A stretch of 64,000 nt of DNA, from contig BROG01000299.1 in assembly GCA_030159075.1 (NCBI GenBank), positions 1 to 64,000 on the forward strand, read 5' to 3'. The notes beneath the pieces are model-generated. The model did no database searches. It worked only from the letters and a program-made list of their open reading frames with translations, and was not told the origin of the DNA. A program made the position numbers and the translations under genes. This DNA is from Atrina japonica. Lineage: Eukaryota; Mollusca; Bivalvia; Pterioida; Pinnidae. Positions 24,375 to 37,195 of the stretch are shown here, in pieces; the first letter of the stretch is position 1, and each line of letters opens with the position of its first letter.

Positions 24375-25019
24375 ATGATTGATGTGTTTAGGAGTATGAC
24401 ACCAGATTTTACATGACGGCTGGTTGACTTTATTTACTGCTCAATGTGGCAATATAGAGTACAACTCTCTGTGCTCCTGTTAATTGCACTCAGGTTTTTG
24501 CCTCCATTTGTGCTGACCTCTAAAATTTAAATGAGAAACAGCTGCGACATCCCACATCCCGTCTCTTGTTTTTTTTATCTGTAAAACATTTGATGTTTTA
24601 GGGCATTGTACCACATCGAAACTCTTCATCTTCACAGTTCTTGAGCAAATGCTTTGATTTTAACTTGCATGGGGAACCAGGTTTATACTGATAAATGTAC
24701 CAGTCATCAGTGTCAAGGTCACCAGGATATTTGATTTTTTCTTTTGTCTTTTTCTTTAAAATTCTTTCAAACAAAGGATTTGATACAGATTTTCAAAACA
24801 ATCACTCTTGTCTTACTTTCACTGCCTTTATAGATCACATTAATGGAAGTTGTTCTTTTTGAAGCACTGTGGCACACTCAGAGGAGAATTCAGGAGATAA
24901 TGCATTTCACATTTTTTCAAGAAGATAAACCAAAAAACCAAAAAACAACACCGTTTAGATGTTAATGTTCAATGTTAAAAGCATGTTTAAATGAATATAT
25001 TTTCAGTTTTATCACTTTT

Positions 25020-25400
25020 TATGCTCGCCTGAAAAGTCTGCAGGGGGCATATAGTGTTTGGATCGTTGGTCTGTCTGTTCGCAATTCCGTCCTGCTTACA
25101 TATAAAGTGTAATATTTCAAGTTTGGAATGTACATGTAATACAGTGACCAAACTTGGACTGTAAGTTCATCTAAGGGTTGCTCAAAGTTCACTGACATCG
25201 TATGCCCCTGGGGGTGGGATGGGGTCAAAATGTAGGACATTGCAATATTTAAAGTTTCGATTGTGATACAGTAACCAAATTTGGACTATAAGTTCATCTA
25301 AGGGTTGCTTACACTTCACTGACATCATATGCTCCAGAGGGTGGGAGTGGGAAGGTAATTTTTTTTGGCCAGCATAGAAATTTGTTGGGACCGCTGGGGG
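25020..25400 (-). repeat. Dispersed repeat with two ~125-bp tandem units
   Basis: AGTGACCAAACTTGGACTGT at 25143 and AGTAACCAAATTTGGACTAT at 25270 each lead into AGTTCATCTAAGGGTTGCT, CACTGACATC.TATGC and a G-rich GGTGGGA stretch. GGGGGCATATAGTG at 25045 is a word common in mollusc intergenic repeats (recollection). Confidence 0.7.
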
Positions 25401-26174
25401 CATTTGTTTTTCACAAACACATCTTCTTGTATCCTTTATTACATATTTTAAGTTTTCAACCCTGTAATTTAACTGAAGTCTCTTTCTGTGATTCATAATT
25501 TTTAGATCAGGATTCTACAGTTATAATTATGTGTAACATAAACACTGACAAGAGCTGTGATGTCATTCTTATCCTGTTACCATGGCAACACAAGTCCACT
25601 TGACTGTGAAACTTGTTTGTGTGAGTCATGATAAATGGACATAAATTCTCACTTTTAGATTTTGATGCAAAGCAATTTGTTGAAATTATATAACTTCTAA
25701 GATCAGCTTCCTGATTAACCATATTGTCAAACATTGAAAATTCAATAAAACGCTAATTTTCCATAATTTCAACTAAAATTTTGAAGTCTAAAAGTTGTAA
25801 TTTAAAGCATCTACATGTAAAATTGGCATACAATGTACTTAAATGAAATTTTAGCACAATGTTAAAACTTTGACTGAAGGTCTATGATACAAGTACAGTA
25901 CCTGGCTATAATTATTTATCTAAAGGTTTTGAAATTAAACGTTAAACCCAACATCAGTAAGACTGGATAATTGTAGCTGACATAGTTTTTAGATAGTGCA
26001 AATAAAAGCTGGTTGATGGTATTTGTCACCATTCCATACTGGTCCTTGTGTTTGAAATAATTATGCAAATAACTGGTTCGTGGTATTTGACCCCATTTTA
26101 AACTAGTTCATTGGGTCAGTATTTGACCCAATTCCATACTGATCCAGCGCATTTGACATAATATGCTGGTCCAT

Positions 26175-26640
26175 GGTATTTATCATCATTCTAAACTGGT
26201 TCATGGTATTTGACATAATTCTTAACTGGTTCATGTTATTTGACCCAATTCTAAACTGGTTCATGTTATTTGACCTAATTCTTAACTGGTTCATGTTATT
26301 TGACCTAATTCTAAACTGGTTCATGTTATTTGACCTAATTCTTAACTGGTTCATGTTAGTTGACCTAATTCTAAACTGGTTCATGTTATTTGACCCAATT
26401 CTTAACTGGTTAATGTTATTTGACCTAATTCTAAACTGGTTCATGTTATTTGACCTAATTCTTAACTGGTTCATGGTATTTGATCTAATTCTTAACTTGT
26501 TCATGTTATTTGACCTAATTCTTAACTGGTTCATGTTATTTGACCCAATTCTTAACTGGTTCATGGTATTTTACATAAATCTTAACTGGTTAATGGTATT
26601 TGACCTATAGTTTTAAACTGGTTCATGGTATTTTACATAA
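26175..26640 (+). repeat. 30-bp minisatellite, about 15 units
   Basis: The unit is CTGGTTCATGTTATTTGACC then TAATTCTTAA. 30 bp is ten codons, so both strands stay open and spell 10-residue repeats. These are artefacts. Related diverged units extend from about 26010 to 26770. Confidence 0.95.
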
Positions 26641-26798
26641 ATCTTAATTGGTTAATGATATTTGACCTATAGTTTTAAACTGGTTCATGGTACATGTATT
26701 TGACCTAATTCTTTACTAGTCTGTGGTATTTGACATTTTAAACTTGTTCGTAGCATCTGACACAGTTCAAAATTGTATTATTTGACACAAATCTATGT

Positions 26799-26884
26799 TT
26801 AACCCTTTCACCCCTATATTTAAAAATGGAATTGTTTCTATTGTTTAGATGAGTCTATTGTGGTCTGTAGGGATGAAAGGGTTG
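26799..26884. repeat. TTAA-end MITE family A2
   Basis: TTAACCCTTTCACCCCTATA and TAGGGATGAAAGGGTTGA form inverted ends. Size and ACCCCT motif are like family A, but the core differs (ATGAGTCTATTGTGGTCTG). Confidence 0.75.
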
Positions 26885-27523
26885 ATATGCTCTATGAGTG
26901 CTTTGTATCAACTTACATAATACTCATTCAGAAAAGTGAAAAACTACTTTTCGAAAACATTCTGCATGTAGATTTATATTGTATTAAGATGATGTTATAA
27001 TAGTGGAACTTCTTGAGTTGAACTTCAATGAGTCGAACTTCTCGATATTTCGAACTATTCACAAAGTCCAGAATAATATTGTTATTTAACGCTACATGTA
27101 CTTATAAACAGTTTATAATTATAACTTTTATGAATCAATGTTTTGAATAAATTTTTGGGTTCATTTCTATAAAAACAACGAAATTTCCAAGGAATAATTC
27201 AAAGTCCAAATTTACATTTGTATGAAATAGCCTTATGGAAATTCTTCTTCTTCTTTCTCATAAGCAATTGATGTTTTAATTTCATGAAAATAAAGTTAAT
27301 TTTAGCACTAATTATACATTAATTATAATGACCATTAGCATATATGTCTTAAATGGTTTCAAAGCAGTTAAATACATCTTTAAAAACCTCTGAAACTAAA
27401 AAATCCATGATTCTCAGTTACCATCAAGTCAAAGTCCCGATGTTTCAAACGTTTCTAGATGATCCCTTGAACCTCAACTCATTGAAGTTCTCTGTATTTT
27501 CAACTCATCAAGTTATAGCTGTC

Positions 27524-27885
27524 GGGCCTCTGTGGCTGAGTGGTAAGAGCATCGTGCTTTTAATCATGAAGTCGTTAATCTCTTGTCAGATTGGGTTCGA
27601 GTCCTGTTGGAACCTAAGATGATTTTGATAGAAAGTTTGTCAGTTTCCTCGCGGAAGGCCGGTGGTCTCTTCCCAGGTATAATGTAATTGTGGAAGGCCG
27701 ATGGTCTCTTTCCGGGTATAATGTACTTGTGGAAGGACGATGGTCTCTTTTCGGGTATAATGTACTTGCGGAAGGCTGGTGGTCTCTTCTTGGGTATATT
27801 GTAACTGGAGTCTCTCCTCCACCATTAAAGACTGGCTGCCACCATATGACCGAAGAATTTTCGAGTGTGGCATAAAGCACCAATA
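27524..27885 (+). repeat. Mollusc-type SINE with internal tandem expansion
   Basis: The tRNA-like head (GGCCTCTGTGGCTGAGTGGT, GGGTTCGAGTCCTG) is followed by four tandem copies of an approximately 41-bp module (GGAAGGCCG.TGGTCTCTT.C.GGGTATAATGTA) at about 27650-27800, then the usual TCTCTCCTCCACCATTAAAG tail and GAGTGTGGCATAAAGCACC. Other copies in the window carry this module once. Confidence 0.9.
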
Positions 27886-27945
27886 TGATACATGTAAATG
27901 GTAACCAAGTAATAACCTACATTGTAAAACATATACAATGTGTAC

Positions 27946-28038
27946 TTAACTCATTCACCCAAAAGACACATTTGAACTGGCCTTAGTCATTGAATTACAG
28001 ATGAGTCCATTGTTTTTCTGGGGTTGATATTGAGTTAA
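27946..28038 (+). repeat. TTAA-end MITE family A
   Basis: TTAACTCATTCACCCAAAAG to GGGTTGATATTGAGTTAA, 93 bp. Confidence 0.85.
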
Positions 28039-28049
28039 GCAAAAATAAG

Positions 28050-29040
28050 ATTTTCACCCCACACACTGACATGACAATCTGTGAAAGAGAAATAGGAGAC
28101 TTTTTAGTGGGGAAAATAAAAAACGCTGCAATATCTGTAATGTTTGTCATTATTCGATTTTCAATGCACACCACACAAGCTTCCTATTGTAAGAAATATA
28201 CGAAGGAAATAATCACAGTTTAGATCTTAGGAATCCCGAATCAAGTTGTGTTTTTTCACGAAATGATGCAGGGTAATTGAATTGGACCGTTCTCCATTGA
28301 GATATTATACGGAGAGATTACAGTGATAATGCTCTGTCGCAGATATAAAACATGGCTATTGTTCACAGTCAATTTTCTCCCATATGAAAACTAATTAAAT
28401 CTCAGAGAAGATACTGGTCTGATTCATGTTTTAGCTTCTTGATCTCAGCTGCAAAATTATCTTATATAAACAAAGTTACCATAGAATTTAGTGTAGCAGA
28501 ATTTTTAAATTCTTTATACTTTTATTACAAAGTCAGTCTGGAACCCATGTGAGATACATTAAAATTTTTGCACTTCTTCAGATCTTTGAAGATCGTGCAT
28601 GTACAATGTATTTCAAGCGATAGGAGAAGATATTTCTTACTCAAAATTTGCCGTTTTGAATCTTAATCAGATGCTCTCTTTAAATTCTTGTCAATATCCT
28701 GTTTGGCAGTTTGAGCATCATTTTCCATTGAAGAATTTAACGTTGCTAGTATAACTGGCAGTGGTGATATATTTCTGTACTAAAGACGCTTAAAGTGTTT
28801 AGAAATGAAAGTCATTTAATCAAAATTCCTAGAATTTTCTATAGATCTTTATACAGCAATGTGCCATGTTTTGTACTTTCAATTTGTCAGTGTCGGTCTA
28901 CCCGTAATTTAAAACGTGAAAAAGATTGTTCTCATTCATGATTTTTGTCCCCGCAAAATGTTGTATTTAGGTTAATTGTACACCAGTGTTCCAGTTAATG
29001 TTTATATATTACCAAGATTGAAAATCTCACAGATGGGGAG
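28050..29040. other. Repeat-poor intronic stretch
   Basis: About 1 kb with almost no TACATGTA words, MITEs or tandem repeats. Text such as CGGAGAGATTACAGTGATAA and GATATTATACGG looks like unique DNA. No coding exon is seen. It may be regulatory, or simply old unique intron. Confidence 0.3.
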
Positions 29041-29062
29041 AGGGGGAGGGGGAATGGAATGC

Positions 29063-29256
29063 AATACAGCCAAACTTGTCTATAAACATGATAGGCCACT
29101 CGAGGGGATGTGAAAAATTTGCTGTTATAATCAAGTGGCCTTTATAAAGAGGTTTATTCATTATTTAAAAAAGTTAACAAAGGTTATGTTTGAATGGCCT
29201 TTATAGGCAGGTGCCTTTTATTTAGAGGTGGCCTTTAATGCAAGTTTGACTGTATT
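29063..29256. repeat. MITE with AATACAGYCAAACTTG ends
   Basis: AATACAGCCAAACTTGTCTA at the left and GCAAGTTTGACTGTATT at the right are inverted. The interior has repeated GGCCTTTAT words. Distantly like family B. 194 bp. Confidence 0.75.
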
Positions 29257-29589
29257 TGCCAGAGTTACATGTACATTTTGTATGGTGACCTAATTCTTTT
29301 ACCGTAAATCCTTATCCTTCGTGAATTACTCACATTTGTCGCTGTTCACAAAAGCATATTGCTTCTTTTTGCAAGAGTCGTCTTGTATCCGGCATATGCC
29401 CAGTAAGTTATTCTGTACATAGCCTACAGTGCCCAGTGAAAATTTCAGTCGAGTCCCAAGTTATTCTCTATATAGCCTACAATGCCCATTGGAGATATGA
29501 GTTGTATCCCAAGGGTTTTTTTCTATATAAAAATATCCATTTAGATCACCTAAAGTACCCGGAAATGTGTATTTTTAATATTTTAATTA

Positions 29590-29775
29590 CAGTTAAACCC
29601 GTCTTGAAAGACCACCACCCCTTTTGGCACTGAAATGTGGTCTTTCAAAACAGGTGGTCTCTTAAAAGATGTTTTAGTTAAAGAATTATTTAACTGTATG
29701 GTTTTAGGAATGTTGTCACTCAAGACAGTTGGTTGTTCACAAGAGTGGTCTCTGAAGACAGGTTTCACCATACAA
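29590..29775. repeat. Repeat family C (CAGTKAAACCYGTCTTGARAGACCAC)
   Basis: CAGTTAAACCCGTCTTGAAA to TCTCTGAAGACAGGTTTCAC, inverted ends with GTGGTCT words inside. Matches 40634-40982 once the insertion there is removed. Confidence 0.75.
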
Positions 29776-30659
29776 TTATGCCCAGCTGAAGGTATCAAAT
29801 GTTTGTTATTGTGTTTTTTTCTCTTATGGCAAACAAGATCCCTTTACTTCAGTTTTCTAAGTTCATGAATCCAACCCTTAAAAAATAATTACCTCTCTAT
29901 GGACTACCTCATACAATATCGGTACTACGGGCCGTCCGATTTTGTCTATAGGGGTGAACATTATTCTTAAAGTAGTAGTACATGTAGTCTTTGTTCCTGT
30001 ATTGAAATGTTCCTCAACTCACAGCATTTGTTTAAATACATATATAAGGGGATGTGCATTGAAGCATTTGAAGTGCTGACTTTTCTGATAACTTAATAGT
30101 AAGAATAATTCTTTAGCACTTGTTTCTAGCACTTTATTGAATCAGAGCTTTACAGATGAACGTGAACACACTTAATATTTGTAGCCTATGTGTGATATGA
30201 CATATTTTTTTAGTGTAGCCATAATGTTCATAATATTCATTTTTTAAAAAAATAATTGAAATTACATCGTAGGACACTAACATGTCATTCATCTGGCAAT
30301 TTTACCATCTGATGTTTGTTCATGTTTAATACGACAAGTCTTCTTTTAAATTCAGAAAATAAACATGATATTTGAAAATGGAAAAAAAAAAATCATTACC
30401 ATTCTAAGTTTTGTAGTGCATGTATTGCTACAAAATAAATATTTCTTTGATGTTCAGTGTCCGAAAGTTAAGTAACACAATCGCTGGTATAGCATCATGC
30501 CATAAGTTTATGAACAAATACCATTTCCCATTAATTTCTATATAAAACAATCTGTTTGAAACAGTGTTCAGTGATTTCATTTGGAAGTTTATTTTCTTAA
30601 TTTTTACCAATTTTATTTAAAATACATCAAGATTGATTTCATGATATTTTTATTTTAAC

Positions 30660-30716
30660 CAGGATATTAATTAATAATAATATTATTATTATTATTATAT
30701 ATAATATCATTTAAGA

Positions 30717-30786
<70 letters not shown>
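30660..30786. repeat. (TAT)n and (TA)n microsatellites
   Basis: AATAATAATATTATTATTAT followed by two TA runs at 30722-30762 and 30767-30786. Confidence 0.95.
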
Positions 30787-30787
<1 letters not shown>

Positions 30788-30865
30788 CAAATGGTCAAAA
30801 CATACCCAGCAGAATGATTCCAAAACAGATTATTTTACAAAGAAATTTGAGTTATGGAAAACTTA

Positions 30866-31144
30866 GAGCCGGCCTGGCTCAGTCGGTAGCACGCTCGACT
30901 CTTGATCGGAGGTCTGAGTTCGAGTCCAGCTGACAGCAAGTTGGTTTCCTGTCCTTTGGATGAGACAGTAAAAACCGAGGTCCTGGGTCACAGTAGGTGT
31001 CGGCACGTTAAAGCACTGCTCAATGACCGTAAGTGCCGAGCATAGGCCAAAATTTGAAGCCCTTCACCGGCATATGGTGACGTCTCCATATGAGTGAAAG
31101 ATTCTTGAGTGGGACGTTAAACAACAATAAATAAACAAACAAAC
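30866..31144 (+). mobile_element. tRNA-derived SINE, second family, with target duplication
   Basis: The head GAGCCGGCCTGGCTCAGTCG continues GTAGCACGCTCGACTCTTGA with box B GAGTTCGAGTCC. The body includes GTGTCGGCACGTTAAAGCAC, and the tail GAAAGATTCTTGAGTGGGAC then GTTAAACAACAATAAATAAA. The flanks ATGGAAAACTTA (30854-30865) and ATGGGAAACTTA (31145-31156) are a 12-bp target duplication with one mismatch. The body differs from the other SINE family, but the last ~40 bp share the 'attcttgagtgggacgttaaa' theme with it. Confidence 0.92.
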
Positions 31145-31764
31145 ATGGGAAACTTAATGTTTTTATTCATAATCTAATAGCACTGTACTGTGGAATTCAA
31201 AATGAAATTATCTATTTTTTTAAGATTCTTTTCATTACTTCTTTAGAACTTGATATGGATGATGTGAAACTTATTTCATCAGTTTCTGATCACAAATCGT
31301 CTGATTCCATGATGTAGCTATGCTTCTCTCCATATGTAAATAAACATCTTTATGTTGGCTGGCCCCACTAGTGATGTAACTGGGCTTCCTGTGATGTTTA
31401 CTGACCCAGATTTACCAGGTGTTAATTTACAACTTCAACATGCACTGGACACGCTATTACACCACATATCAAGATGGGGTTTTTTGCATACTCATTTTTA
31501 TGACCAGTAGTTAAAAAAATTTCATTGCTGTTACTCTTTAACAGCTAAGTAGAAGTGATTTTATGAAGCTGATCTGATTATCTTTATCTATCTATCTATC
31601 TATCTATATATATATATATATTCTATCTTTTGGCTTCATTTCAGAATCATTTCCTCTGTATTTTCTGTGGCATAAAAGATATTTTTAACATTAAATATGT
31701 GTAATAAATGATTGCTTCATTTTCAGTTCCTTATTAAAATGTCTTTTTTTTTCTTTTTGTGATT

Positions 31765-31856
31765 TTAACTCGCACCCACTCCTAGAGACACATTTGGACT
31801 GGTCTGTATCATTGATTTTCAGTAGAGTCCATTATTTTCAGGGGTTGGTGCTTTAA
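31765..31856 (+). repeat. TTAA-end MITE family A
   Basis: TTAACTCGCACCCACTCCTA to CAGGGGTTGGTGCTTTAA. Confidence 0.8.
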
Positions 31857-32127
31857 TAGGAAATTTCTCCCATTCGTAAATCTTGTTTTTTATATTGTTT
31901 TATGTCCTGGCAAGAATTTTTTCAATTAAAAAAAACACATTACCAGACATACATGTAGATGAAATGCTTCAAATTTTGATCTGTGCTATGGATGATTTTA
32001 ATGCAGTTTGGAACTTTTTCAAGGAACAGTCACTACCTCATTTGAAGTCTTGGGACACCGATACTGGGAATTGAACCCAAAGCCATCTGTTAAAAACTGC
32101 ATTAACAGCATCTGTTGGCTTGGCACA

Positions 32128-32219
32128 TTAACACATCAACCCCTGAAAAACAATGGACCCTTCTATAAAGCAATGACTTGGACCAGTCCAAATGTGTATT
32201 TAGGGGTGAATGAGTTTAA
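32128..32219 (-). repeat. TTAA-end MITE family A, reverse
   Basis: TTAACACATCAACCCCTGAA to TTTAGGGGTGAATGAGTTTAA. Confidence 0.85.
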
Positions 32220-33348
32220 GAACTCTCACTGTATTGATGGCAGTCTGTAGCACAGGTTAAAATTTGTGGCACTTCACTGTGAGCTTGCGACAACTCCATA
32301 CAGGTGAGAAGTTTGAAATGAAAAGCAACAATAAAACAAAAGAAACATGAAATGTCTCAAGTCAAATCTACATTCAAATCCAATTACAAAGACATGCTTA
32401 AAGGGGGATGGGGTGGGGGGGAGCTGCATGTATTCTGTTGATGTAACCTTGTGAGTTTTCCCTTCTTGTGAACCAATGATCAGATGTTTTTCAAATTTTG
32501 TATACATGATTGTTACATTTAAGTCAATATCTAAAAAGTTTGCGAATGAAAACGAAATCTTTCCATAAACGAGCCACTAGAGTGTGCTTCAGTAATCATA
32601 ATTCTCCTTTTTTCTGAGAGAACCCCACTCATCTAAATTTCTTGCCGGACTCCTGATAAATCTATAAATAGATCCAGGCAGGGTATGGCTGAATCATATG
32701 CATTTTAATTTTTCTTTATTATTATTGTTCTACATTTATGTCACTGTGTTCACACACTGCTGGTCAAATTATTACAAAAAATTTAAGTTTGTGCGAAACT
32801 AAAATTTCGTCCTTGCCTTCTTCAGACAGCCTATGAAAGAGAACCTTTTAAAGACTTTTAATAGGAAATATACAAACTTACAAACAAGTGTTTTGACTAG
32901 TGCATTTATATTTGACAAAGTCATATTTGTTCACAAACATCATTTAATTAGACCAAAATTCTGTCCTTTGGAATTTCCTGTAATCCACCCTTGAATTATA
33001 AAAAGTCTGTAACAAAAATGGTGGGATGTATTGATTTTTTCATGTTTATCAACTACGAAGAATTCAGGTACATATTTGGTCTCACCTGTGATTTACAGAT
33101 TGGTGAATACATATACACCTGATTCCAGTGGCATTTTACCTTTGATATGAGCAAGGTGTGTAGTTGTTAAGATTAGCTTACAAAACTACTGCACTTTCTA
33201 CTTTACGAGAACAGATTGTTGTAATATTGCAGATAAAGTGCTTCGAGATCCCAGAGTACTAATATCAAGTTCCAAGTTGATTAAAGTCCGAGATATTTCA
33301 ATAATTTAGATATTGCACATGAATTTGTCTGTTATATAGGGCAATTGA

Positions 33349-33350
<2 letters not shown>

Positions 33351-33411
<61 letters not shown>

Positions 33412-33430
33412 TATATAATATATATATATA
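33351..33430. repeat. (TA)n microsatellite
   Basis: Two TA tracts broken at 33409. The second runs into the left end of MITE B at 33435. Confidence 0.95.
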
Positions 33431-33434
33431 CACA

Positions 33435-33610
33435 CAGTAAAACCTGGTATAGTGGTCACCTCTATATAAGGATCACCTGTCTATAAAGGCCAGTTTTGAA
33501 AAGTACCATGACTGCATAAGTCAACTAAATCAAACCTGTGTATAAGGGTCACCTGCACATAAAGGCCAATATTTTCTGGTCCCTTGGGTGGCCCCTATAT
33601 ACAGGTTTTA

Positions 33611-33615
<5 letters not shown>
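33435..33615. repeat. TA-flanked MITE family B
   Basis: CAGTAAAACCTGGTATAGTG to CCTATATACAGGTTTTACTGTA. The flanking DNA on both sides is (TA)n, so the element lies inside a TA microsatellite, as expected for a TA-targeting transposon. The uninterrupted CCCCTATATACAGG at 33591-33604 shows what the empty site inside 48053-48453 looked like. Confidence 0.88.
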
Positions 33616-33663
<48 letters not shown>

Positions 33664-33739
33664 CACACACACACATATACACATGTATAAAGCACAAATA
33701 CATGTACATGTACAGAAATAACAAGGCACCTATAAACTC

Positions 33740-33815
33740 ACCATGCCCCGGCTGGGGTTCAACCTGTGTGGCACCAACTATCTGGCTCCGCCCTAACCAT
33801 TCAGCCATCTACGCA
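33740..33815 (-). repeat. tRNA-like SINE head, reverse
   Basis: On the - strand TAGATGGCTGAATGGTTAGG and GGTTGAACCCCAGCCGGGGC look like box A and box B of a tRNA-derived head. No 3' tail is identified. Confidence 0.5.
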
Positions 33816-33862
33816 TTCAGATTTCTTCAATGTTGTATAATGTAGTGATATATGCTTTATAT

Positions 33863-34642
33863 TAGGGGTGCAACAATACACTTCTCTTTACAACGATACG
33901 TTTCATGATATTTTGCTCTCGATACATTATGTATCGCGATGTTATGATTTACTAGACTATTCTGAAATCCAAACAAAAATAATAATAAAAAGAAACAATT
34001 TCTGCCATTGGAAAAATTTATTAATCCTTAAAAGGATAACTTGGCCCTGAAAACAAAACAAGAAAACGCATGTATGCAACACTTACTTATCACTGCATGA
34101 AATGGGCCTGATTCTACTCGAGAAAATGATCTCATATCAAGCACCATAAAGTTTGTAATTGATCTTGAAATTTCTTTTGGCGAGGGTATAGAGCATGTAC
34201 TGGGGCCTGTTACTCCTTTTGAGCACAGGCAGTTATTGAGTTAGGCCTATGCCTAGGCTATGACTACGTGACGTTGTTTTGAGTGAGTGACCATGTTCAA
34301 TGTGTTGCCCGATTTATTGGTCAATTCAACATAACAACGGTACGGATAAACAGTGCGATTTTATCTGTATCATTTTACTGTCTTTTTCATCCACTCTTAA
34401 AGCAATAATGCTTTTAATTTACCGACTTAAACAATGAAGGAGGACCACGCTTGAGAACGGCAGCCATTTTTTTTTTTAGTCGAACTCTAAGTTTTGAAAC
34501 CGATATCGGACAATTAATCCGGAATACGACAAAATCCGGAACGTATCATTGGCGTATCGTGAACACGAAAACAAGAACTGTGAACCAAACTGTGCCAAAT
34601 ATACCGCGATATACCGTCCCACGGTATATCGCTGCACCACTA
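33863..34642. mobile_element. Non-autonomous hAT-type transposon, 780 bp, with perfect 8-bp TSD
   Basis: The left end TAGGGGTGCAACAATACACT and the right end (inward) TAGTGGTGCAGCGATATACC are inverted termini of the [C/T]AGGGGTGCAACGATA type well known for hAT MITEs in animals. CTTTATAT flanks it exactly on both sides (33855-33862 and 34643-34650), an 8-bp target duplication diagnostic of the hAT superfamily. The 98-codon open frame at 34451 has no transposase motif (no RW / dimerisation signature seen). More CpG-rich than the surrounding intron. Confidence 0.9.
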
Positions 34643-34931
34643 CTTTATATACATAGATTAGTAGAAATCGGTTATGTCAAAGTTGAACAGCTGGTTCCAA
34701 TTTTTATGGACAAAATAAAATGTTCATTAAAATTTTGGTTATGTTGAATTCCACATATCAAGTAACTCTGAATTTCAAGAAAACGTAAGGTAAATTTTGT
34801 TGTCACGTGTAATTTGTAATTTCAAACTTCACTGTAAGGGTAGTCTAAATCAAGAAATCATAACAGGGAGGCGAATATGTTTTCAAAAGGGCAAAAAAAT
34901 ACTTGGGGGCGTACACAAACAGTATAGGTTA

Positions 34932-35104
34932 GAGATGTTTACAAACACAAGTAAATGCATAACAGGGGTGACAAGCTCTTGTCGCACAAAAGCAATGCAT
35001 GGAGTCTGTTTTTTACCTGTACAACCTGTTTTTGGAAAGTAGACTTATTGTTTTGGTTTCTTACTGAACCAGGATGTGCAACTTTTTACCTTTGTAGACC
35101 TATA
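34932..35104. repeat. MITE family D, 3' part
   Basis: GTTTACAAACACAAGTAAAT, CATAACAGGGGTGACAAGCT, GCATGGAGTCTGTTTTTTAC and the terminus TACCTTTGTAGACCTATA match 6214-6438. The left terminus is missing. Confidence 0.75.
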
Positions 35105-35917
35105 CAATGTCGCCTATACAGTACAGTGGAGTATCATTATCCAGAATTTCACTGGACCGCACCTGACATTTGAAAATCAAGATATGCGAAAATCAGGGCC
35201 TGTTGTTCAAATTTGACATAACCGGAATTTTCACTCCTCTGTTTTTGACATAACTAGTTTCAACTGTATTTGAATACAGATCAAGTAGAAATATTTGAAT
35301 TCTCATTTTTGGATTTTTCGTTTCAGCTCTCTACGTAAATGTTAATCTTTTTTTTTTACCTCAATATATTATAAATGCAGGAATTTTGTATTGAACCTAT
35401 CATTATTGATGATAAATAAAAACGTGTAAGTTAATACGACAGAGGTATCCATTTAAATCTTCTGTAGAGGAAATACATAATACAAATATTTGCGAAGCTG
35501 ATTTGCATATTGGGAATGATCCAGAGACTTAACACATGTGTAATCTAAATTTAAACTCCCTCTCCCAGCAGTACTTTCTGACATGGTTATTTTAATTGGA
35601 GGAATGTACAATTTTTGTTGGGTTTGAGTAATTTAATTATTCTGCACATGTCTTGAAAGACAGGGAGTCATATTATAAACAAACTGTCTCAAAAATACAA
35701 ACAAACTTAACTTCTTAGGACTGTGGAAGTTATTCTTACCGTGAAGGTTTTTTTTCCATTCAGTGTGTCATAATATTATACACATGTTATAATTTATTAT
35801 TTATACTTATAATATAATTTACATGTAGGTAGAATTGATAGCATTTACTGTGTCCCCTAGCTGTCCTACCCCCCCCCCCCAAAAAAAAAATAGCAGAAAT
35901 ATTGAATTGTTAACAGA

Positions 35918-36172
35918 AATTTTCCATCCTATCATACAGGACCAAGATGAAGCCCTATTCCCAGTACCAAAACAGTGCATGTTTTCCCAATTTGCAGTCA
36001 ATATTTCCCAATTGAATTCAAATGACAATGAATTAGAAGAGATTCTTATATTTTCACACACAACATGTAGTTTTGTGTGTTTCTATTTGTCCCAATTTCA
36101 ATAAAAAGTTGCAAAAATTCCTAAATTCAAAAGGTCAAGGCCCCATTCCCAAAAGAGTGTGGAAAATCCCTG
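35918..36172 (+). repeat. MITE family E
   Basis: TTTTCCATCCTATCATACAG, TTTTCCCAATTTGCAGTCAA, GACAATGAATTAGAAGAGAT and GAGTGTGGAAAATCCC align with 14475-14742 and 18055-18290. Confidence 0.8.
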
Positions 36173-36929
36173 GTTTTCCTTCATTTTATCCAAGCTACAA
36201 ATTCCTGTTACATTGTATATACTAAACTACGTATGCCATACTAGTACAGGGGAAACAACCAACCATTGAAAACTTAACAGTTTTTGCCCAGTTTATGAGC
36301 CGATTTTATAATTGATGTTTGTGGCAGTGCTTGATAACAAGGGCAAGAAAATACCAAGTGAAACAAGTGCAAAAACATAAAATTAATGTTCAAAATATTA
36401 TGTCCGATGGTGTCTGTACACCTCACTGTATGAATTTTTTTTTTGTGGTTTATTTTGTATTTTTATTTGTTTTTCTTGTCGTTTTTGTAAATAAAGGACT
36501 AGAGAACATTATAAAGTACAGCTGTCAACTTATTGTGAGGTTACACGTATTGCTACAATGCAGGTCAACAGATAATTAGACTTCAGCTGAGTCAGCAGTT
36601 TTTATGGTCTTTCTATCTCTTCAATCCCCTCCTCACTGTTTGAATTGGACAAGGTCTTTTTAAATCTCATACGTGTATATTACATGTTTGGACTCTCTTT
36701 GGGTGGGGTTGGGGGTGTATAACAATATGGTTTGATCTGCGTCTGTCCATCCATTCTTACATCCATCAGTTCATCTTTCTGTTGAGCCACCCATCTGTCA
36801 GTTTTCTGGTTAAGGTCGGGTAACATTCCATTTTAATTGCTCACCTTTTACTTAATAATAGTTTCACAGGTGTACAAATGACGGAGACACATTGATTCAT
36901 TAATATTATTAAAATGCCTAGATGTGGAT

Positions 36930-37195
36930 AACACACACATATGCGCAAGCACAAGCATGCATGCACATACAAGCACACACACATATATACAAGCACACAT
37001 ACATGTAGATGCTCACACAAGCACATATACATGAGCATTCATGCACACACAAGCACATGCACATGAGCATGCATGCACACACATAGCATGCATTTACATA
37101 TGCAGACACACCTGCATGAACACATGCACACACATACAAATACACACACATAGTGCATACACACATGCATGCAAACACACACACAAACATTTATA
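36930..37195. repeat. CA-rich cryptic microsatellite
   Basis: ACACACAAGCACATGCACAT-type text for about 265 bp. It produces Cys/Val-rich open frames on the - strand that are not genes. Confidence 0.9.

Noticed and set aside
26103..26610. Overlapping 145-153-codon repeat ORFs on both strands
   Set aside because: A 30-bp tandem unit without stops keeps both strands open. The peptides are 10-residue echoes of the DNA repeat.
34451..34747. 98-codon + strand ORF as a hAT transposase fragment
   Set aside because: It crosses the right end of the hAT element into flanking DNA and shows no transposase motif.
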